From Candidatus Methanomethylicaceae archaeon (GTDB taxonomy: Archaea > Thermoproteota > Methanomethylicia > Methanomethylicales > Methanomethylicaceae), in contig JACTUC010000007.1 of assembly GCA_015660995.1 (NCBI GenBank), forward strand, positions 36,138 through 100,137: a stretch of DNA of 64,000 bases. Reading direction: 5' to 3'. Position numbers and translations under genes: made by a program. A model generated the notes under the pieces. The model did not search any database and was not told the DNA's origin. It was given only the letters and a program-made list of their open reading frames with translations. Below, in pieces: positions 41,788 to 50,015 of this stretch. Numbering within the stretch: the stretch's first letter is position 1; each line of letters starts with the position of its first letter.

Positions 41788-42433
41788 AACAATGAATTTT
41801 CATGTAATATTCACAGCCCTCCCTTAGGGGGCACACTCCACACTTCGGCCCTACTGGCCTGCAGATCGCCTTGCCGTACCTTACGAAGAGGTCGTTGACC
41901 TCCTTCCATAGCTTCCGAGGGAAGAACGCCTTCAGCACCTCCTCTGTCTCATCTGGCTCCTTCGTGTGCGCAATGCCAAGCCTGTTGGAGATCCGGTGCA
42001 CGTGTGTATCCACGGGTATAGCGTCAATCTTGAAGCCATAGACCAGGACGCAGTTGGCAGTCTTCCTGCCCACCGACGGGAGATTCAGTAACTCCTTCAT
42101 TGACTTGGGGACCTTGCCACCATACCGGTCCCTGAGGATCCTCGACACCTCGATTATCCTCCTGCTTTTGACATTGTAAAATCCAACACCCCTGATCAGC
42201 CTAGCAACTTCTTCAGGATCTGCCTCTGCGAGTTCGTTTACACCCTTGATCTTCCCGAATAACCTATCTGTTGCCTCAGCCGTCCTTTCGTCTCTAGTCC
42301 TGTGTGAGAGTATTGTTCCTATCAGTACTTTGAAGGGACCTGAATGATCCTCGCTGCCAATTTCACTCAGTGCTGTCCATGAGTCTTCGCCAAGAGCACC
42401 AGCCATCTTGGCCAATATTTCTTTTGGCTCCAT
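41786..42433 (-). CDS. nth: Endonuclease III
   Basis: This base excision repair glycosylase/AP lyase removes oxidised pyrimidines. The 215-residue protein has the helix-hairpin-helix LLNLPSVGRKTANCVLVYGF near residue 117 with the catalytic Lys in GRKTA, the catalytic Asp in IPVDTHVHRISNRLG near residue 138, and the [4Fe-4S] site C-x6-C-x2-C-x5-C in the tail CRPVGPKCGVCPLREGC. The intact cluster and length support activity. It is convergent with ferredoxin, with 8 bases between coding ends. Confidence 0.93.
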   Translation of the reverse strand: MEPKEILAKMAGALGEDSWTALSEIGSEDHSGPFKVLIGTILSHRTRDERTAEATDRLFGKIKGVNELAEADPEEVARLIRGVGFYNVKSRRIIEVSRILRDRYGGKVPKSMKELLNLPSVGRKTANCVLVYGFKIDAIPVDTHVHRISNRLGIAHTKEPDETEEVLKAFFPRKLWKEVNDLFVRYGKAICRPVGPKCGVCPLREGCEYYMKIHC

Positions 42434-42857
42434 TTATGCACCAGCAAGTTTAATATTATTGAAAATCTGCGGGCATTAAATCTTCCTCACAAATCAGCAA
42501 ACTCAGAATTGTAATATGATGGCAGATGGGGTGTGAACCGTTTTTTCAAAACAGGTTAAGCTAATCGCTCTCTATGTGAATAGTTTTGTAATTTATTATG
42601 ATAAGTCTCCTTTTACATAAGAGACATTCAATGTGATAAAAAATGCCAAAAAAACAAAAAGGTAAAAAGGAATCCCAAGGGGAAAGAAGGGCAGATAGTT
42701 CAAAATTTATTCGTTTCAAATTTTTTTACCCAATCCACCTTGGTATTCTCGTGTTATAATCAATCACAATCACTGCGAGTTCTCTAAAAATGATTAAACT
42801 TTGCAATACAAAGTCTTAAATTATTATGAAATGCATGCTATTATTTGTGGATGACTA
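42434..42857 (+). other. AT-rich intergenic region between nth and cdvB
   Basis: The 424 bases are clearly more AT-rich than the flanks and hold several poly-A/T tracts. The region separates two divergent transcripts, so it must contain both promoters. One mini-frame, 42643-42759 plus, could give a 38-residue lysine-rich peptide but has no clear ribosome binding site, so I do not call it. I found no repeats that would make it an origin. Confidence 0.5.
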
Positions 42858-43490
42858 ATGCCTGAAGACCTTTCAAAGAGATGGCAAGCCGAAGACAAGC
42901 CGCCGGTATCTGAGAGAATAAGGGAACAAGTTGTTCCCCCGGAGCCGCTCCGCGGGCGGCTCGAACTCGCCAAGAGGAAGCTTACTGAAGAGATCCAGTC
43001 CCTAGATAGGATAAACAACAGGATGTCGGATAAGGACAAGAATCTTTACCACCAGATTGTTAAAGCATACGAAGACCACGATAATCAGAAGGCCTCCATG
43101 CTTGCTGGCGAACTGGCCGAGCTCAGGAAGCTGGAGAGTAAGACCCAGTATGGAAAATATGCCCTTGAGAGAGCATTTGCGAGAATAGACATGGCCAAGG
43201 ACTTCGGTGACATAGCCGCTGCCCTGGCACCGGTCAACCAGATCGTAAGGAACGTCAGAGGCACACTCAACGAGTTTCTGCCAGCCTCAGGCAATACCCT
43301 GAACGAGCTTTCGAACGTGATGAACGAGACCATGATCTCATTCAACAACGTGCTGGGTGACACTTCCGTGCTCTCGCCCTCAAGCGAGGATGCAGACAAA
43401 ATCCTAAAAGAAGCCGCGACGATTGCTGAAACCAGGCTCAAGGATAAGATACCACAGGCAGAGGATTACCAGTCCGGGCTCCGCGAGTAG
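42858..43490 (+). CDS. cdvB: CdvB, ESCRT-III-like cell division protein
   Basis: The 210-residue protein is the archaeal relative of Snf7/ESCRT-III that forms constricting filaments at division or budding sites. It has a long helical core: ELAKRKLTEEIQSLDRINNRM near residue 36, NLYHQIVKAYEDHDNQKASMLAGELAELRKLESKTQYGKYALERAFARIDMAKDFGDIAAAL near residues 61-122, then NEFLPASGNTLNELSNVMNETM. The latter ASGNxLNELSNVMNETM run is characteristic of archaeal CdvB. No winged helix is seen at the C-terminus. CdvA and CdvC (Vps4) are not in this window. It favours a TACK-type archaeon. Confidence 0.87.
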   Translation: MPEDLSKRWQAEDKPPVSERIREQVVPPEPLRGRLELAKRKLTEEIQSLDRINNRMSDKDKNLYHQIVKAYEDHDNQKASMLAGELAELRKLESKTQYGKYALERAFARIDMAKDFGDIAAALAPVNQIVRNVRGTLNEFLPASGNTLNELSNVMNETMISFNNVLGDTSVLSPSSEDADKILKEAATIAETRLKDKIPQAEDYQSGLRE

Positions 43491-43497
43491 TCCCAGC

Positions 43498-44391
43498 TTA
43501 CGTGGTGACTATTACCTCTCTCTTAGTGGTGAGTACTGTATGCTCACCCTGTGCTATTGGCTTGCCGCTTGACTCGACAAGAACCGGGTACTCGTAAAAC
43601 ACCCTTTCAGCGACTAGCCTCTTCCACGCTTCGAAGCTCTCGCTCTTCGAGATCCATCTCTTGGAGAAGGGCAGTGTCCTGAACCTCTTGTATGTTTCGT
43701 CGAATAGCCTGCGCCCCATTGCATCCTTAGGACCTTTGATCTTGACCACCGCTAAGATGTTCCCCGGCATCGCATCCCTCACGGAGCCAACTGCATCAGG
43801 CAGGGTAACAAACGGTTCCAGGGCATAGACGGACCATGGCTCGAATCTGCCACCTCCCACCTCTTGTGGACCGACATTGGGGATGCTCACCCCAGCATGG
43901 ATCGTGTACTTCGCGATCTGATGGCCTGTGAGGTTGCTGATGGGCCTGAATCCCCTCGATCTTATTGTCTTCTCCACAGCAACCCCAACGTCCGCCACCC
44001 TCCCTCCAACGGAGACTGCCTGAACAGCCCTCTCAAGAGCCTCGTCCGCCACCCTTATCATATCCTCGTACTCAGAGTCGATCGAAACAGTGAGGGCTGA
44101 ATCCGCTATGTAGCCATCGACGTGCGCGCCCAGGTCAATCTTGACGAGGCAGCCTGGAGGTATGATTGTCGCGTCGCCAGGCGGGGAGGTGTAATGAGCA
44201 CCGACGCTGTCTATCCCAACATTGCATGGGAAGGCAGGTTCCGCCCCAAGCTTCCTTATCTCCTCCTCCACCTTCTCGCAGATCTCGAAGACCCTCGCAC
44301 CTTCAGAGACGAAAGACGGGACATTCTTCCTGACTTCCCTAACAACCTTCCCGGCCTTGATCAGCTTCTCAACTTCATCTTCTGCAAGCAT
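43498..44391 (-). CDS. map: Methionine aminopeptidase
   Basis: The enzyme removes N-terminal methionine from new proteins. The 297-residue protein is of the type II (archaeal/eukaryotic) form: metal ligands occur in KIDLGAHVDGYIADSALTV near residue 89 (Asp pair), HQIAKYTIHAG near residue 150, FEPWSVYALEPFVT near residue 184, and EHTVLTT near the end. I use ATG 44391: an AGGAGGG box lies upstream, and the earlier in-frame ATG at 44469 would overlap the cupin gene. Length then fits. It follows the cupin gene by 16 bases. Confidence 0.9.
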   Translation of the reverse strand: MLAEDEVEKLIKAGKVVREVRKNVPSFVSEGARVFEICEKVEEEIRKLGAEPAFPCNVGIDSVGAHYTSPPGDATIIPPGCLVKIDLGAHVDGYIADSALTVSIDSEYEDMIRVADEALERAVQAVSVGGRVADVGVAVEKTIRSRGFRPISNLTGHQIAKYTIHAGVSIPNVGPQEVGGGRFEPWSVYALEPFVTLPDAVGSVRDAMPGNILAVVKIKGPKDAMGRRLFDETYKRFRTLPFSKRWISKSESFEAWKRLVAERVFYEYPVLVESSGKPIAQGEHTVLTTKREVIVTT

Positions 44392-44407
44392 CCGTGTACC
44401 CTCCTTT

Positions 44408-44797
44408 TCATCTATTGATCTTTTCGATATCCTCAACATAGCGAGATACCAAAGGTGGAACGAAAACACAAATAATTTTCATGCACTCGTCTGAGGCGTT
44501 CTTGATCTGGTGCCTGACCCCAAGTGGAACATAGACAGCAGTGTCTGGCTCGAGCCCATGAGTCTTTCCCTCTATGATGCACTCGCCCCTACCTGACAGG
44601 ACGTACATTACCTCGCCGCTCCCGTCATGGGCATGGTAGTTTGTCTCACTCTCAGGGCTTATGAGCGAAATGAGCATCGTGAAATCCTTGGTGCTTCCCA
44701 CCTCCGGTGCCATCAGGACCTTGAGCACCCTCTCGTGCGGTTTCGGGACTTTGATCCCCTTTACCTTCCAGGCCTGCACTACAGACACCAAAAACAC
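44408..44797 (-). CDS. Cupin-domain protein
   Basis: The 129-residue protein has a cupin beta-barrel, with metal motif 1 in NYHAHDGSGEVMYVLSGRGE near residue 53 (two His, Glu) and motif 2 DTAVYVPLGVRHQIKNASDE near residue 85. Such small cupins bind sugars or metals or act as isomerases; the role is unknown. It starts divergently from dcd with 66 bases between them and precedes map by 16 bases on the same strand. A TATA-like ATATAG run is seen on the minus strand upstream. Confidence 0.82.
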   Translation of the reverse strand: MFLVSVVQAWKVKGIKVPKPHERVLKVLMAPEVGSTKDFTMLISLISPESETNYHAHDGSGEVMYVLSGRGECIIEGKTHGLEPDTAVYVPLGVRHQIKNASDECMKIICVFVPPLVSRYVEDIEKINR

Positions 44798-44863
44798 CTT
44801 TCTATATTTTCGTGGTTAAGCTTAAAAATAGATGCTTCCAGAATGAGTTAGAAGTGAGTTTCT

Positions 44864-45385
44864 ATGACCGTACTTGGAAAAGACAAGCTTATCGAGCTTA
44901 ACGAGAAATACAAGATAGTCTCCCCTTTTAAAGGGTCCCAGCTCGACGGTGACGGATACATACTGACTGTGGGCAAGGACTGCACCCTCCAATACTTGGA
45001 GCACCAGAATGTGATATCTGATGAGATAGTCTTTACTCCGCCGGACTGCGTAGCTTACCTGACCGCAAAGAGTAGATATGGCAGGATGGGTCTCTCGTTC
45101 CTCAATGCTGCCAAGGTTCACAGCGGGTTTTGTGGCAGGCTGGCCCTTGAGATCGTCAACTTGAGCAACGACCGGCACCCAATCACAATAAAGAAGGGCG
45201 ACCACTTCATGCACATGGAATTCATAACAAGGGAAGGCAAGCCATCCACTTATGATGGCGAGTATCAGTTCCAGTACATGACCAACGATGAAATCAATGC
45301 TTACCTTCCAATTCTGCGCAAGGTAATTCCTGACTTCGAGAAGCTTTCAAAGATCTGGCTGAAGAAGAAGCTGAACCACAAATAA
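44864..45385 (+). CDS. dcd: dCTP deaminase family protein
   Basis: The 173-residue protein belongs to the dUTPase/dCTP deaminase superfamily. It has SRYGRMGLSFLNAAKVHSGFCGRLALEIVNLS, residues 69-100, the catalytic/ substrate loop, and the IKKGDHFMHMEF strand near residue 110. The S-R-Y-G-R-M-G motif is typical of archaeal dcd. Whether it stops at dUTP or goes to dUMP is not clear. It is divergent from the cupin gene. Confidence 0.85.
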   Translation: MTVLGKDKLIELNEKYKIVSPFKGSQLDGDGYILTVGKDCTLQYLEHQNVISDEIVFTPPDCVAYLTAKSRYGRMGLSFLNAAKVHSGFCGRLALEIVNLSNDRHPITIKKGDHFMHMEFITREGKPSTYDGEYQFQYMTNDEINAYLPILRKVIPDFEKLSKIWLKKKLNHK

Positions 45386-45402
45386 CATCTTTTTGCTCTG
45401 TC

Positions 45403-45963
45403 TCAAAGTCTCATTTTTTTACCTATTATTAGCGCTAATGCCATTTTCGCGGCATCACCGGGGAGAAATGGCAGGACGCCAGCCAACAGCGCTCCCGTAA
45501 AATTGCCTTGCAACCAGTAAGCGAGCCAGAGCCATCCCGCCATGAATATGACTGCTGCGCAAAGTAACATAGCTGCTGCAGTTGCATAACGCATCTCCGC
45601 AGTCTTCTGCAGCAGATTCCCAGACAGGAGTGTCCCGGCAATAAACCCAACTAGGAACCCTCCAGCAGGACCTATTAGCACACTGTACCCAGATGCACCT
45701 CCGCCGAATACGGGAAGGCCAATCAAACCCAAGCCGATATAAATCAACTGGCTCAAAAATGCCCATTTTTTTAGATAAAGCACGCTTAAATATGCGAAAA
45801 ACGTCTGGAGCGTCAACGGGACAGGGAAGAAAGGTATCGCGATAAGACCGCCAACAGCCATCATGGCAGAAAACACTGCTGAAAAGACCAAAGCCCTTGC
45901 TTTGCTTACCTTTGCGGCATGGCTATGCATCTTGACCATCAGATCATCGGTAAAGTTAACCAT
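45403..45963 (-). CDS. bioY: Biotin transporter BioY
   Basis: The 186-residue protein is an integral membrane substrate-binding (S) component that imports biotin. Six hydrophobic helices are visible. Family features are FPVPLTLQTFFAYLSVLYL near residue 46, GLPVFGGGASGYSVLIGPAGGFLVGF near residue 81, the G-G-x-S-G-Y-S-V-L-I-G-P-x-G-G-F loop, and LPGDAAKMALA near the end. The ECF partner ATPases are not here, so the transporter may act alone or share a common ECF module. A TATA-like TTTAAATA directly precedes the ATG. Confidence 0.92.
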   Translation of the reverse strand: MVNFTDDLMVKMHSHAAKVSKARALVFSAVFSAMMAVGGLIAIPFFPVPLTLQTFFAYLSVLYLKKWAFLSQLIYIGLGLIGLPVFGGGASGYSVLIGPAGGFLVGFIAGTLLSGNLLQKTAEMRYATAAAMLLCAAVIFMAGWLWLAYWLQGNFTGALLAGVLPFLPGDAAKMALALIIGKKMRL

Positions 45964-46067
45964 ATTTAAATATGAGGTTAACAGCTTTTTAGCGAAATGC
46001 TGCTAAGGCGGATATCGTCTCCCACGGCCTTCAAACTTCTTATATTTGTATCAATGATTATGAACTT

Positions 46068-46952
46068 GTGAGCGCAATGGCGACTGGTCCTGTCCCTTTT
46101 GTGAAATGGGCGGGAGGCAAGGCGCAACTTCTAAACGTTCTAGTAAAATGCGTTCCCAAGAAATTTGAAACCTACTGCGAGCCATTCCTAGGGGGAGGCG
46201 CTCTGTTCTTCAGGTTGTATTCAGAAGGGATGATCAAAAAAGCGATTCTTTCTGACGCCAACAAGGACCTCATCAACTGCTACATCGCCATTAGGGATAA
46301 TGAAGAAGCATTGCTGACTGAGCTGGAAATCCTGCAGCAGCATTCAAACCACAAGGACTTTTTCTACGAGGTTGCAAGGCCAAAATTCAACAAGATCCGC
46401 TTAAAAACTGGCATGGAGGGCGATCCTCCCAAAGCTGCCCTCTTAGTTTATTTGAACAAAACTTGCTACAACGGGCTATACAGGGTCAATTCTGATGGCG
46501 TTTTCAATGTCCCATGGGGGCGCAACAACAATCCAAGGATATATGATGAAGATAACATAAGGGCAGTCGGAAAAGCCCTGAGGGACAGACGTGTTAAGGT
46601 AATCTGTTGCGATTACTCTTCAGTGCTCACAAAGGTAGGAGTAAACGATTTCGTCTACTTCGATCCGCCTTATCAGCCCCTGAGCATGACTTCGTCTTTC
46701 ACCAGTTATACTCCCGATCCCTTTGGGGAAGATGATCAGAAGAGGTTGGCGTCGATGTTCATGGAACTGGACAAAGAAGGGAGCTTTGTTCTAATGAGCA
46801 ACTCTGTAAACCCTCTGATAGAAGAGCTTTACAACGACTACATTGAGGGGGGGAACTACCTCAAAGTCATGGCAGCCCGCCAGATTTCCTGCAAAGGCGA
46901 TGGGAGAGGCAGGATTTACGAATATGTGTTTTTTAACCATCACCCGGGCTGA
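46068..46952 (+). CDS. Dam-like N6-adenine DNA methyltransferase (orphan)
   Basis: The 294-residue protein has the D12 class family motifs: PFVKWAGGKAQLL near residue 9, YCEPFLGGGALFF near residue 40, AILSDANKDLINCY near residue 61, and catalytic FDPPYQPLSMTSSFTSY near residue 201. The family methylates adenine, often in GATC, but the target here is unknown. No restriction enzyme gene is adjacent, so it is an orphan that could regulate or protect DNA. The start is GTG 46068 or ATG 46077, with a TATA-like element near 46036. The gene is more AT-rich than its neighbours, which suggests horizontal transfer. Confidence 0.9.
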   Translation: MSAMATGPVPFVKWAGGKAQLLNVLVKCVPKKFETYCEPFLGGGALFFRLYSEGMIKKAILSDANKDLINCYIAIRDNEEALLTELEILQQHSNHKDFFYEVARPKFNKIRLKTGMEGDPPKAALLVYLNKTCYNGLYRVNSDGVFNVPWGRNNNPRIYDEDNIRAVGKALRDRRVKVICCDYSSVLTKVGVNDFVYFDPPYQPLSMTSSFTSYTPDPFGEDDQKRLASMFMELDKEGSFVLMSNSVNPLIEELYNDYIEGGNYLKVMAARQISCKGDGRGRIYEYVFFNHHPG

Positions 46953-47072
46953 CGTGGCTATGGATTACGCTGCGGTTCCTAGCTAATTATTCAAACTCTA
47001 CTGGACACGCGCAGAGCTCTGATCCTGTCTACAGCATGTAAATAATTAACTGAACAAAATATTTTTGATTAA

Positions 47073-47429
47073 CTATCCTACTGAATATTCCCGACTGTGA
47101 ACTCCCATGTCATCATCTTTCGACTGTTCCTGCCATGGTCCCAGTGAAGCAACGAAATCTTCTATCTTCTGCACTGGTGTAATGCGGAACGATGACGGTA
47201 TTGTGATTAGTTCCCAGAGGAACTTCTCAACCATCGCTATGTTATCGGACTCGAGCAAAAAGAAGAAGACATGATCAGGTCCTCCACTCACCACGAAATG
47301 CGCCTTTGTATCGTACTTCTTCTCGAGGGCTTTCATCTTCCCAAAAGACTGAATGAGATGAGGAATCATCTTGGGATTATATCCTGGGCAGTGGTCCTCT
47401 GTATGCGTCACTACAACATGCAGCAGCAA
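47073..47429 (-). CDS. DUF3303-like small protein
   Basis: The 118-residue protein begins MLLHVVVTHTEDHCPGYNPKM and has HFVVSGGPDHVFFFLLESDNIAMVEKFLWELITIPSSFRITPVQKI, residues 46-92. The pattern of one ferredoxin-like alpha/beta repeat with H-T-x-E-x-C-P resembles small DUF3303-type proteins of unknown role. I use TTG 47429, with GTGGGG before it; an in-frame ATG at 47480 would add 17 residues. It is next to tRNA-Thr on the same strand. Confidence in the family is low. Confidence 0.5.
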   Translation of the reverse strand: MLLHVVVTHTEDHCPGYNPKMIPHLIQSFGKMKALEKKYDTKAHFVVSGGPDHVFFFLLESDNIAMVEKFLWELITIPSSFRITPVQKIEDFVASLGPWQEQSKDDDMGVHSREYSVG

Positions 47430-47546
47430 TTTGCTCCCCACTGTAATTATTGAGGATCTTCCTATTATCGCTTTGTTCAATGCTGCCTGAGCACAATTGC
47501 ATCTCCTTTATCAGAGATCGTTAAAATGGGGCCAAGATAAGAATGG

Positions 47547-47620
47547 AGCCCCAGAAGGGATTTGAACCCCTGACCAACGGTTTACAAAACCGTCGCTCTG
47601 CCGTGCTGAGCTACTGGGGC
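47547..47620 (-). tRNA. tRNA-Thr (TGT)
   Basis: On the minus strand, acceptor GCCCCAG pairs with CTGGGGC. The anticodon stem ACGGT/ACCGT encloses T-T-T-G-T-A-A, giving anticodon TGT. The T-loop reads GTTCAAATC. There is no intron. A close paralogue with anticodon CGT lies at 50016-50089. Confidence 0.92.
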
Positions 47621-47780
47621 GTTGCTTCCTAATCTCCTAAACAGGATCAATTTAAAAATTTATCTATGCGTTCTGGTTTGGTCACGTTCTCGAATCTGCA
47701 ATGGGTCTATCCCATCAACTATGGCGCTTCCAGCCCTCTCAGAAGGATTAAAATATTCGGTCGCCGTTACAACTTACGTC

Positions 47781-47890
47781 GCCGGGGTGGCTCAGCCTGG
47801 CTAGAGCGCCGGACTCATAATCCGAAAAGTGGACAAGGCGCTCTACGATGGGAGATCCGGAAATCGCGGGTTCGAATCCCGCCCCCGGCA
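47781..47890 (+). tRNA. tRNA-Met elongator (CAT) with a 35-base intron
   Basis: The acceptor GCCGGGG pairs with CCCCGGC. The D-arm is GCTCAGCCTGGCTAGAGC. The anticodon stem CCGGA/TCCGG surrounds loop C-T-C-A-T-A-A once a 35-base intron after position 37 is removed. The T-loop reads GTTCGAATC. The mature tRNA has 75 bases. The intron boundaries are marked by the same five bases ATCCG on both sides, so sequence alone allows several equivalent cut points. The acceptor is not the AGCGGG type of archaeal initiators, so it is elongator tRNA-Met. Confidence 0.88.
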
Positions 47891-48586
47891 CTACTTCCTG
47901 CGGTCGATCCTCTTTATGCCCTGTTCGTACCCCAAATAGGCCGTATGAGCAAGGTTGACGAACAACCCGACCTCCACTATGCCCGGTATCCTCTTCAGTT
48001 CTAGCTCTAGCACCCCGGCATCCTTGATCTTGCCGAAGTTGGCGTCTATTATGAAATTGCCATTGTCTGTGACCAAGGGACCATCCTTTCTGTCCCCTCC
48101 GTCCCTAAGCTTGGGGTCCCCTCCAAGTATCTTTATGCGCTGTGCCGCTGCCATCCTAGCGAATGGCAAGACCTCTATCGGCACCGGCATCTTCAATCCC
48201 AGCCTGTCAACGAACTTGGAACCGTCGGCAATCACTATGAACCGCTTGGCCGAAGAGTCCACAACCTTCTCCTTTGTAAGCGCTGCGCCGCCGCCCTTGA
48301 TTAGATCTAAGTTTGGATCAACCTCGTCAGTGCCGTCCACAGCGAGATCGAGCCTCGGGTGCTCGTCAAGGGTCGTCAGCTTTATCCCGTTCTCCGCCGC
48401 AAGATAGGCCGATTGGTATGATGTCGGAACGGCAAGAACCTCCAACCCCTTTCCCGAGATCCTTTCTCCAAGGAGCTTGATGAAAATGGCGACGGTCGAG
48501 CCCGTTCCCAGGCCAAGTAGCATTCCGTCTTTTACTTCAGCGATGGCTGCCTCGGCCGCTCTAGTTTTACCTATCAAATGAGACAT
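47891..48586 (-). CDS. rpiA: Ribose-5-phosphate isomerase A
   Basis: The enzyme interconverts ribose 5-phosphate and ribulose 5-phosphate. The 231-residue protein has MLLGLGTGSTVAIFIKLLGE near residue 23, the DGTDEVDPNLDLIKGGGAALTKEKVV motif near residue 87 with the active-site Asp and Lys, and FIVIADGSKFVDRLG near residue 116. The length is normal. Its stop codon abuts the 3' end of tRNA-Met on the other strand. The gap of 308 bases on its other side, up to pdaD, holds a mscL remnant and promoters. Confidence 0.95.
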   Translation of the reverse strand: MSHLIGKTRAAEAAIAEVKDGMLLGLGTGSTVAIFIKLLGERISGKGLEVLAVPTSYQSAYLAAENGIKLTTLDEHPRLDLAVDGTDEVDPNLDLIKGGGAALTKEKVVDSSAKRFIVIADGSKFVDRLGLKMPVPIEVLPFARMAAAQRIKILGGDPKLRDGGDRKDGPLVTDNGNFIIDANFGKIKDAGVLELELKRIPGIVEVGLFVNLAHTAYLGYEQGIKRIDRRK

Positions 48587-48675
48587 ACTCTCACAGTAGA
48601 GTATTGGAGCAAATCCTCTAATTAAAGGTTAAAAAATAAAAAAAGAGGCGCGTTCGCGATATGGGGCGTTTAGCT

Positions 48676-48789
48676 TTACTCTATGCCTGCGCGCTTCGTT
48701 ATCTTCACTATCAGGAAGATCACAAGTGCGACGACCATGAATGTGATTACTGCTCTAAGGAAGTTGCCAATCCCGAAGACCTGGTTTAA
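48676..48789 (-). pseudogene. mscL: MscL-like second-transmembrane-helix remnant
   Basis: The minus strand encodes 37 residues between a TGA (just upstream) and a TAA, ending in QVFGIGNFLRAVITFMVVAL and then VIFLIVKITKRAGIE. That is the pattern of the second membrane helix and tail of MscL: F-G-x-x-N-F-x-x-A-V-I-x-F-x-V-x-A-L-V-I-F-x-x-V-K. The first helix and the loop are absent: upstream frames hold stops and AT-rich sequence belonging to the pdaD promoter. The only ATG inside starts after the first third. It therefore looks like the eroded 3' end of a mechanosensitive channel gene. A T-rich tract lies downstream at 48633-48650 on the minus strand. A tiny one-helix membrane protein with a rare start codon is an alternative. 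Confidence 0.45.
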
Positions 48790-48894
48790 TCAGGCTGTCT
48801 ATTAAAACATATAGAAAAAAGTTCTTTCAAAATTATAGGAAATATACTCTCCAAAAGCTTTAACTTTCGCTGTGCAAATAACAAGAACAGATCT

Positions 48895-49458
48895 ATGATA
48901 CCATATAAAATTTTTTTCGTTAAGGGTGTGGGGATACACAAAGAGAGGTTGGCTGCATTCGAGCTGTGCCTAAGGGACGCTGGAATCGAGAAGTTCAACC
49001 TTGTTAATGTGTCGAGCATCTTCCCTCCCAATTGCGAGATAGTTGCCAAGGAGGAGGGGCTGAAGCTCCTGAGCCCCGGTCAGGTGGTCTTCTGCGTGAT
49101 GGCTAGGAATGAGACCAATGAGCCGAACAGGCTGGTCTCGGCTGCCATAGGGCTCGCAGTTCCCCATGACAAGAATTTGTATGGATACCTGGCCGAGCAC
49201 CACGCCTTTGGCATGAGAGGAGAGAAAGCCGGCGAGTACGCGGAGGACCTTGCAGCCACGATGCTCGCGACGACCTTGGGGATCCCGTTCGACCCGAACC
49301 AGGCTTGGGAGGAGAGAGAGCAGCAGTACAAAGCGAGCGGACTGATAATAAAAACGACGAACACAGTCCAGTCCGATGAGGGTAACAAGGATGGGCTTTG
49401 GACCTGTGTAGTGGCTGCTGCAATGTTTGTTCCCAAACCTCCTGAGGCAAGCCTTTAA
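48895..49458 (+). CDS. pdaD: Pyruvoyl-dependent arginine decarboxylase
   Basis: The enzyme decarboxylates arginine to agmatine, the first step of archaeal polyamine synthesis. The 187-residue proenzyme carries the self-cleavage site [15 protein letters not shown] near residue 35, with Ser41 expected to become the pyruvoyl group. Further family segments are [38 protein letters not shown]. The start is ATG 48895. AdoMet decarboxylase and the aminopropyltransferase are 20 kb away in this window. Confidence 0.93.
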   Translation: MIPYKIFFVKGVGIHKERLAAFELCLRDAGIEKFNLVNVSSIFPPNCEIVAKEEGLKLLSPGQVVFCVMARNETNEPNRLVSAAIGLAVPHDKNLYGYLAEHHAFGMRGEKAGEYAEDLAATMLATTLGIPFDPNQAWEEREQQYKASGLIIKTTNTVQSDEGNKDGLWTCVVAAAMFVPKPPEASL

Positions 49459-49513
49459 CATTTTTAGCGCAATAATTGGTGGGACGCTGCAAAGGCAAGC
49501 TGAAATAGAAAAC

Positions 49514-49912
49514 TCATTTCTTGAAGTAAAGTTTCATGGGGTCCCAGTAGAACTCATACCAGCCCTCGTCGTATGCAGTGGCATCGTCCGCAGGTACATC
49601 CGAATGGACAACTGTTATCTCAGTTCCGTCCTTAACCTTCGCGAACGTGAGCTCCAGCCGCGACGGGGAATAGCCCTCAGGCCACTCGGTCGTCATCCAC
49701 TCCTGCACTATCTTCTTTCCTCTCTCAAGCTCGAGGTTCTTGCCGGATATGTATCCATCCCAAGCGGTGAACTTGCCCCCGACTTTGGGGTTTATGGATG
49801 CCGCACTACCTGTAACTGCTGCATGCTTCTCTGAATCCATTAGCGTGTCGTAAACCTCCTCGGGAGTTGCCGAGGGGATCAATACCTTCTGCTTTATAGT
49901 CTTGGTTTTCAA
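49514..49912 (-). CDS. AHSA1/SRPBCC-family protein
   Basis: The 132-residue protein fits the START-like SRPBCC fold: a first strand IKQKVLIPSATPEEVYDTLMDSEKHAAVTG, residues 6-35, then VGGKFTAWDGYISGKNLELERGKKIVQEW (near residue 44), and a long C-terminal helix with YDEGWYEFYWDPMKLYF. The AHSA1 type is related to the Hsp90 co-chaperone Aha1 C-terminal domain; no ligand is known. It converges on pdaD with 55 bases between. Confidence 0.85.
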   Translation of the reverse strand: MKTKTIKQKVLIPSATPEEVYDTLMDSEKHAAVTGSAASINPKVGGKFTAWDGYISGKNLELERGKKIVQEWMTTEWPEGYSPSRLELTFAKVKDGTEITVVHSDVPADDATAYDEGWYEFYWDPMKLYFKK

Positions 49913-50015
49913 GTCGATCAGCTTCCAAGCCCATTTACTAAATGTCTCTCATCCATTTAAAAAGTTGAGCCAACTGTGCGAATACGCATTAACTATGCCA
50001 AAAAGTGAGTGACAG

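Noticed and set aside
42643..42759. 38-residue lysine-rich mini-ORF before cdvB
   Set aside because: No ribosome binding site or recognised pattern, and it lies in AT-rich DNA where lysine codons arise by chance.
46068..46952. A full restriction-modification or defence island around the Dam gene
   Set aside because: The neighbours are BioY and a small DUF3303-like protein, with no nuclease or defence domain.
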